A DNA stretch of 15,013 bases, taken from the NCBI GenBank assembly GCA_002392945.1, contig DGHZ01000058.1, forward strand, positions 23,868-38,880, in the 5' to 3' direction. The DNA is from Caryophanales bacterium UBA3835. Lineage in GTDB: Bacteria > Bacillota_I > Bacilli_A > RFN20 > CAG-826. Positions 14,620 through 15,013 of the stretch are shown piece by piece (position 1 is the first letter of the stretch; every line of letters begins with the position of its first letter). Below the pieces are notes generated by a model, which searched no databases, was not told the DNA's origin, and saw only the letters and a list, made by a program, of their open reading frames with translations. The position numbers and the translations under genes were made by a program.

Positions 14620-15013
14620 ATGAATAATATTGTCCAAATACTTAGTAAATATCCTCAATATATAGAAAAAAGAGGTTTTAAGGCTGGAAAAACCATTTTC
14701 CTAGAAAATGATACCTGTAAATCTATTGGAGTCGTCAAAAGCGGAGAAATCGTTATTAAATCGTATTTCTCTAATGGGAAAGAAGTTACATACAACGTTT
14801 TAATAGAAGGCCAGATGTTTGGAAATAATCTAGTTTTCTCCTCTAATCCAAAATATAGAGGTGACGTTATAGCTCAAAAAGAATCCGAAATATGGTTTTT
14901 AAGTAAAGAAAATCTATTACAAATACTAAAAAACGATGAGGAATTCTTAGTTTTATATCTAACTCAACAATCAGACTTCTCTAAAAGACTTAATTTAAAG
15001 ATCAAATTATTAA
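14620..15013 (+). CDS. CRP/FNR-family transcriptional regulator, N-terminal part (3' end outside window)
   Basis: The frame is open from the ATG at 14620 to the window end, giving 131 residues. They form the cyclic-nucleotide-binding-like beta barrel of CRP/FNR regulators: FKAGKTIFLENDTCKSIGVVKSGEIVI, then NGKEVTYNVLIEGQMFGNN, then YRGDVIAQKESEIWFLSKENL, followed by the start of the dimerisation helix. The helix-turn-helix part lies beyond the window. The cAMP signature of CRP (GEL and RS/RT) is replaced by G68-N69-N70 and R80-G81, and there is only one cysteine (C33), so neither cAMP binding nor an N-terminal iron-sulfur cluster is supported. The start is forced: an in-frame stop occurs at 14608-14610 and the next ATG is codon 66. 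There is no Shine-Dalgarno. Divergence from the ABC genes suggests it controls them. Confidence 0.85.
   Translation, partial: MNNIVQILSKYPQYIEKRGFKAGKTIFLENDTCKSIGVVKSGEIVIKSYFSNGKEVTYNVLIEGQMFGNNLVFSSNPKYRGDVIAQKESEIWFLSKENLLQILKNDEEFLVLYLTQQSDFSKRLNLKIKLL

Overview
The window is a gene-dense, AT-rich stretch of bacterial chromosome with housekeeping genes in a Firmicutes-like arrangement. All complete genes keep tryptophan as TGG and none is interrupted by TGA, so the code is the standard bacterial one. That argues against Mycoplasma- or Spiroplasma-type Mollicutes. Strong Shine-Dalgarno sites, very short spacers and gene pairs known from Bacillus (hisS-aspS, nusB-xseA-xseB-dxs, xerD-deoB) suggest a compact low-GC member of the Bacilli, possibly an uncultured gut-type or Erysipelotrichia/RF39-like lineage. 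The lineage is an inference; no rRNA is present to test it.

Layout. (1) Positions 1-3817: the 3' end of a RelA/SpoT-type (p)ppGpp enzyme, then hisS and aspS, tightly coupled. (2) Positions 3818-3891: a short AT-rich leader with a palindrome and a direct repeat. (3) Positions 3892-9492: tkt, nusB, xseA, xseB and dxs in one likely operon. (4) Positions 9493-12836: a clear sigma-A-type promoter, then dinB, xerD and deoB. (5) Positions 12849-12880: a bidirectional terminator between convergent units. (6) Positions 14555-12860 on the minus strand: a solute-binding lipoprotein and its ABC permease, without an ATPase gene. (7) From 14620 to the window end: a divergent CRP/FNR-family regulator, cut by the window edge, with a perfect TGTGA-N6-TCAC palindrome in the shared promoter region.

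Function. The first block links the stringent response to aminoacyl-tRNA supply. The middle block links carbon and isoprenoid metabolism: phosphopentomutase gives pentose 5-phosphates, transketolase interconverts them with glyceraldehyde 3-phosphate, and DXS uses that compound with pyruvate to start the MEP isoprenoid pathway. Interleaved with it are DNA and RNA maintenance genes (nusB, both exonuclease VII subunits, a Y-family polymerase and a Xer recombinase). The right end is a regulated transporter locus whose substrate cannot be told from sequence.

I found no CRISPR array, insertion sequence, prophage, tRNA or rRNA, and no clear undescribed multi-gene system. The most interesting signals are regulatory: a probable leaderless dinB transcript, and one CRP/FNR-type operator placed to activate the transporter and repress its own regulator gene. 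There is no gene-free stretch longer than 300 bases.
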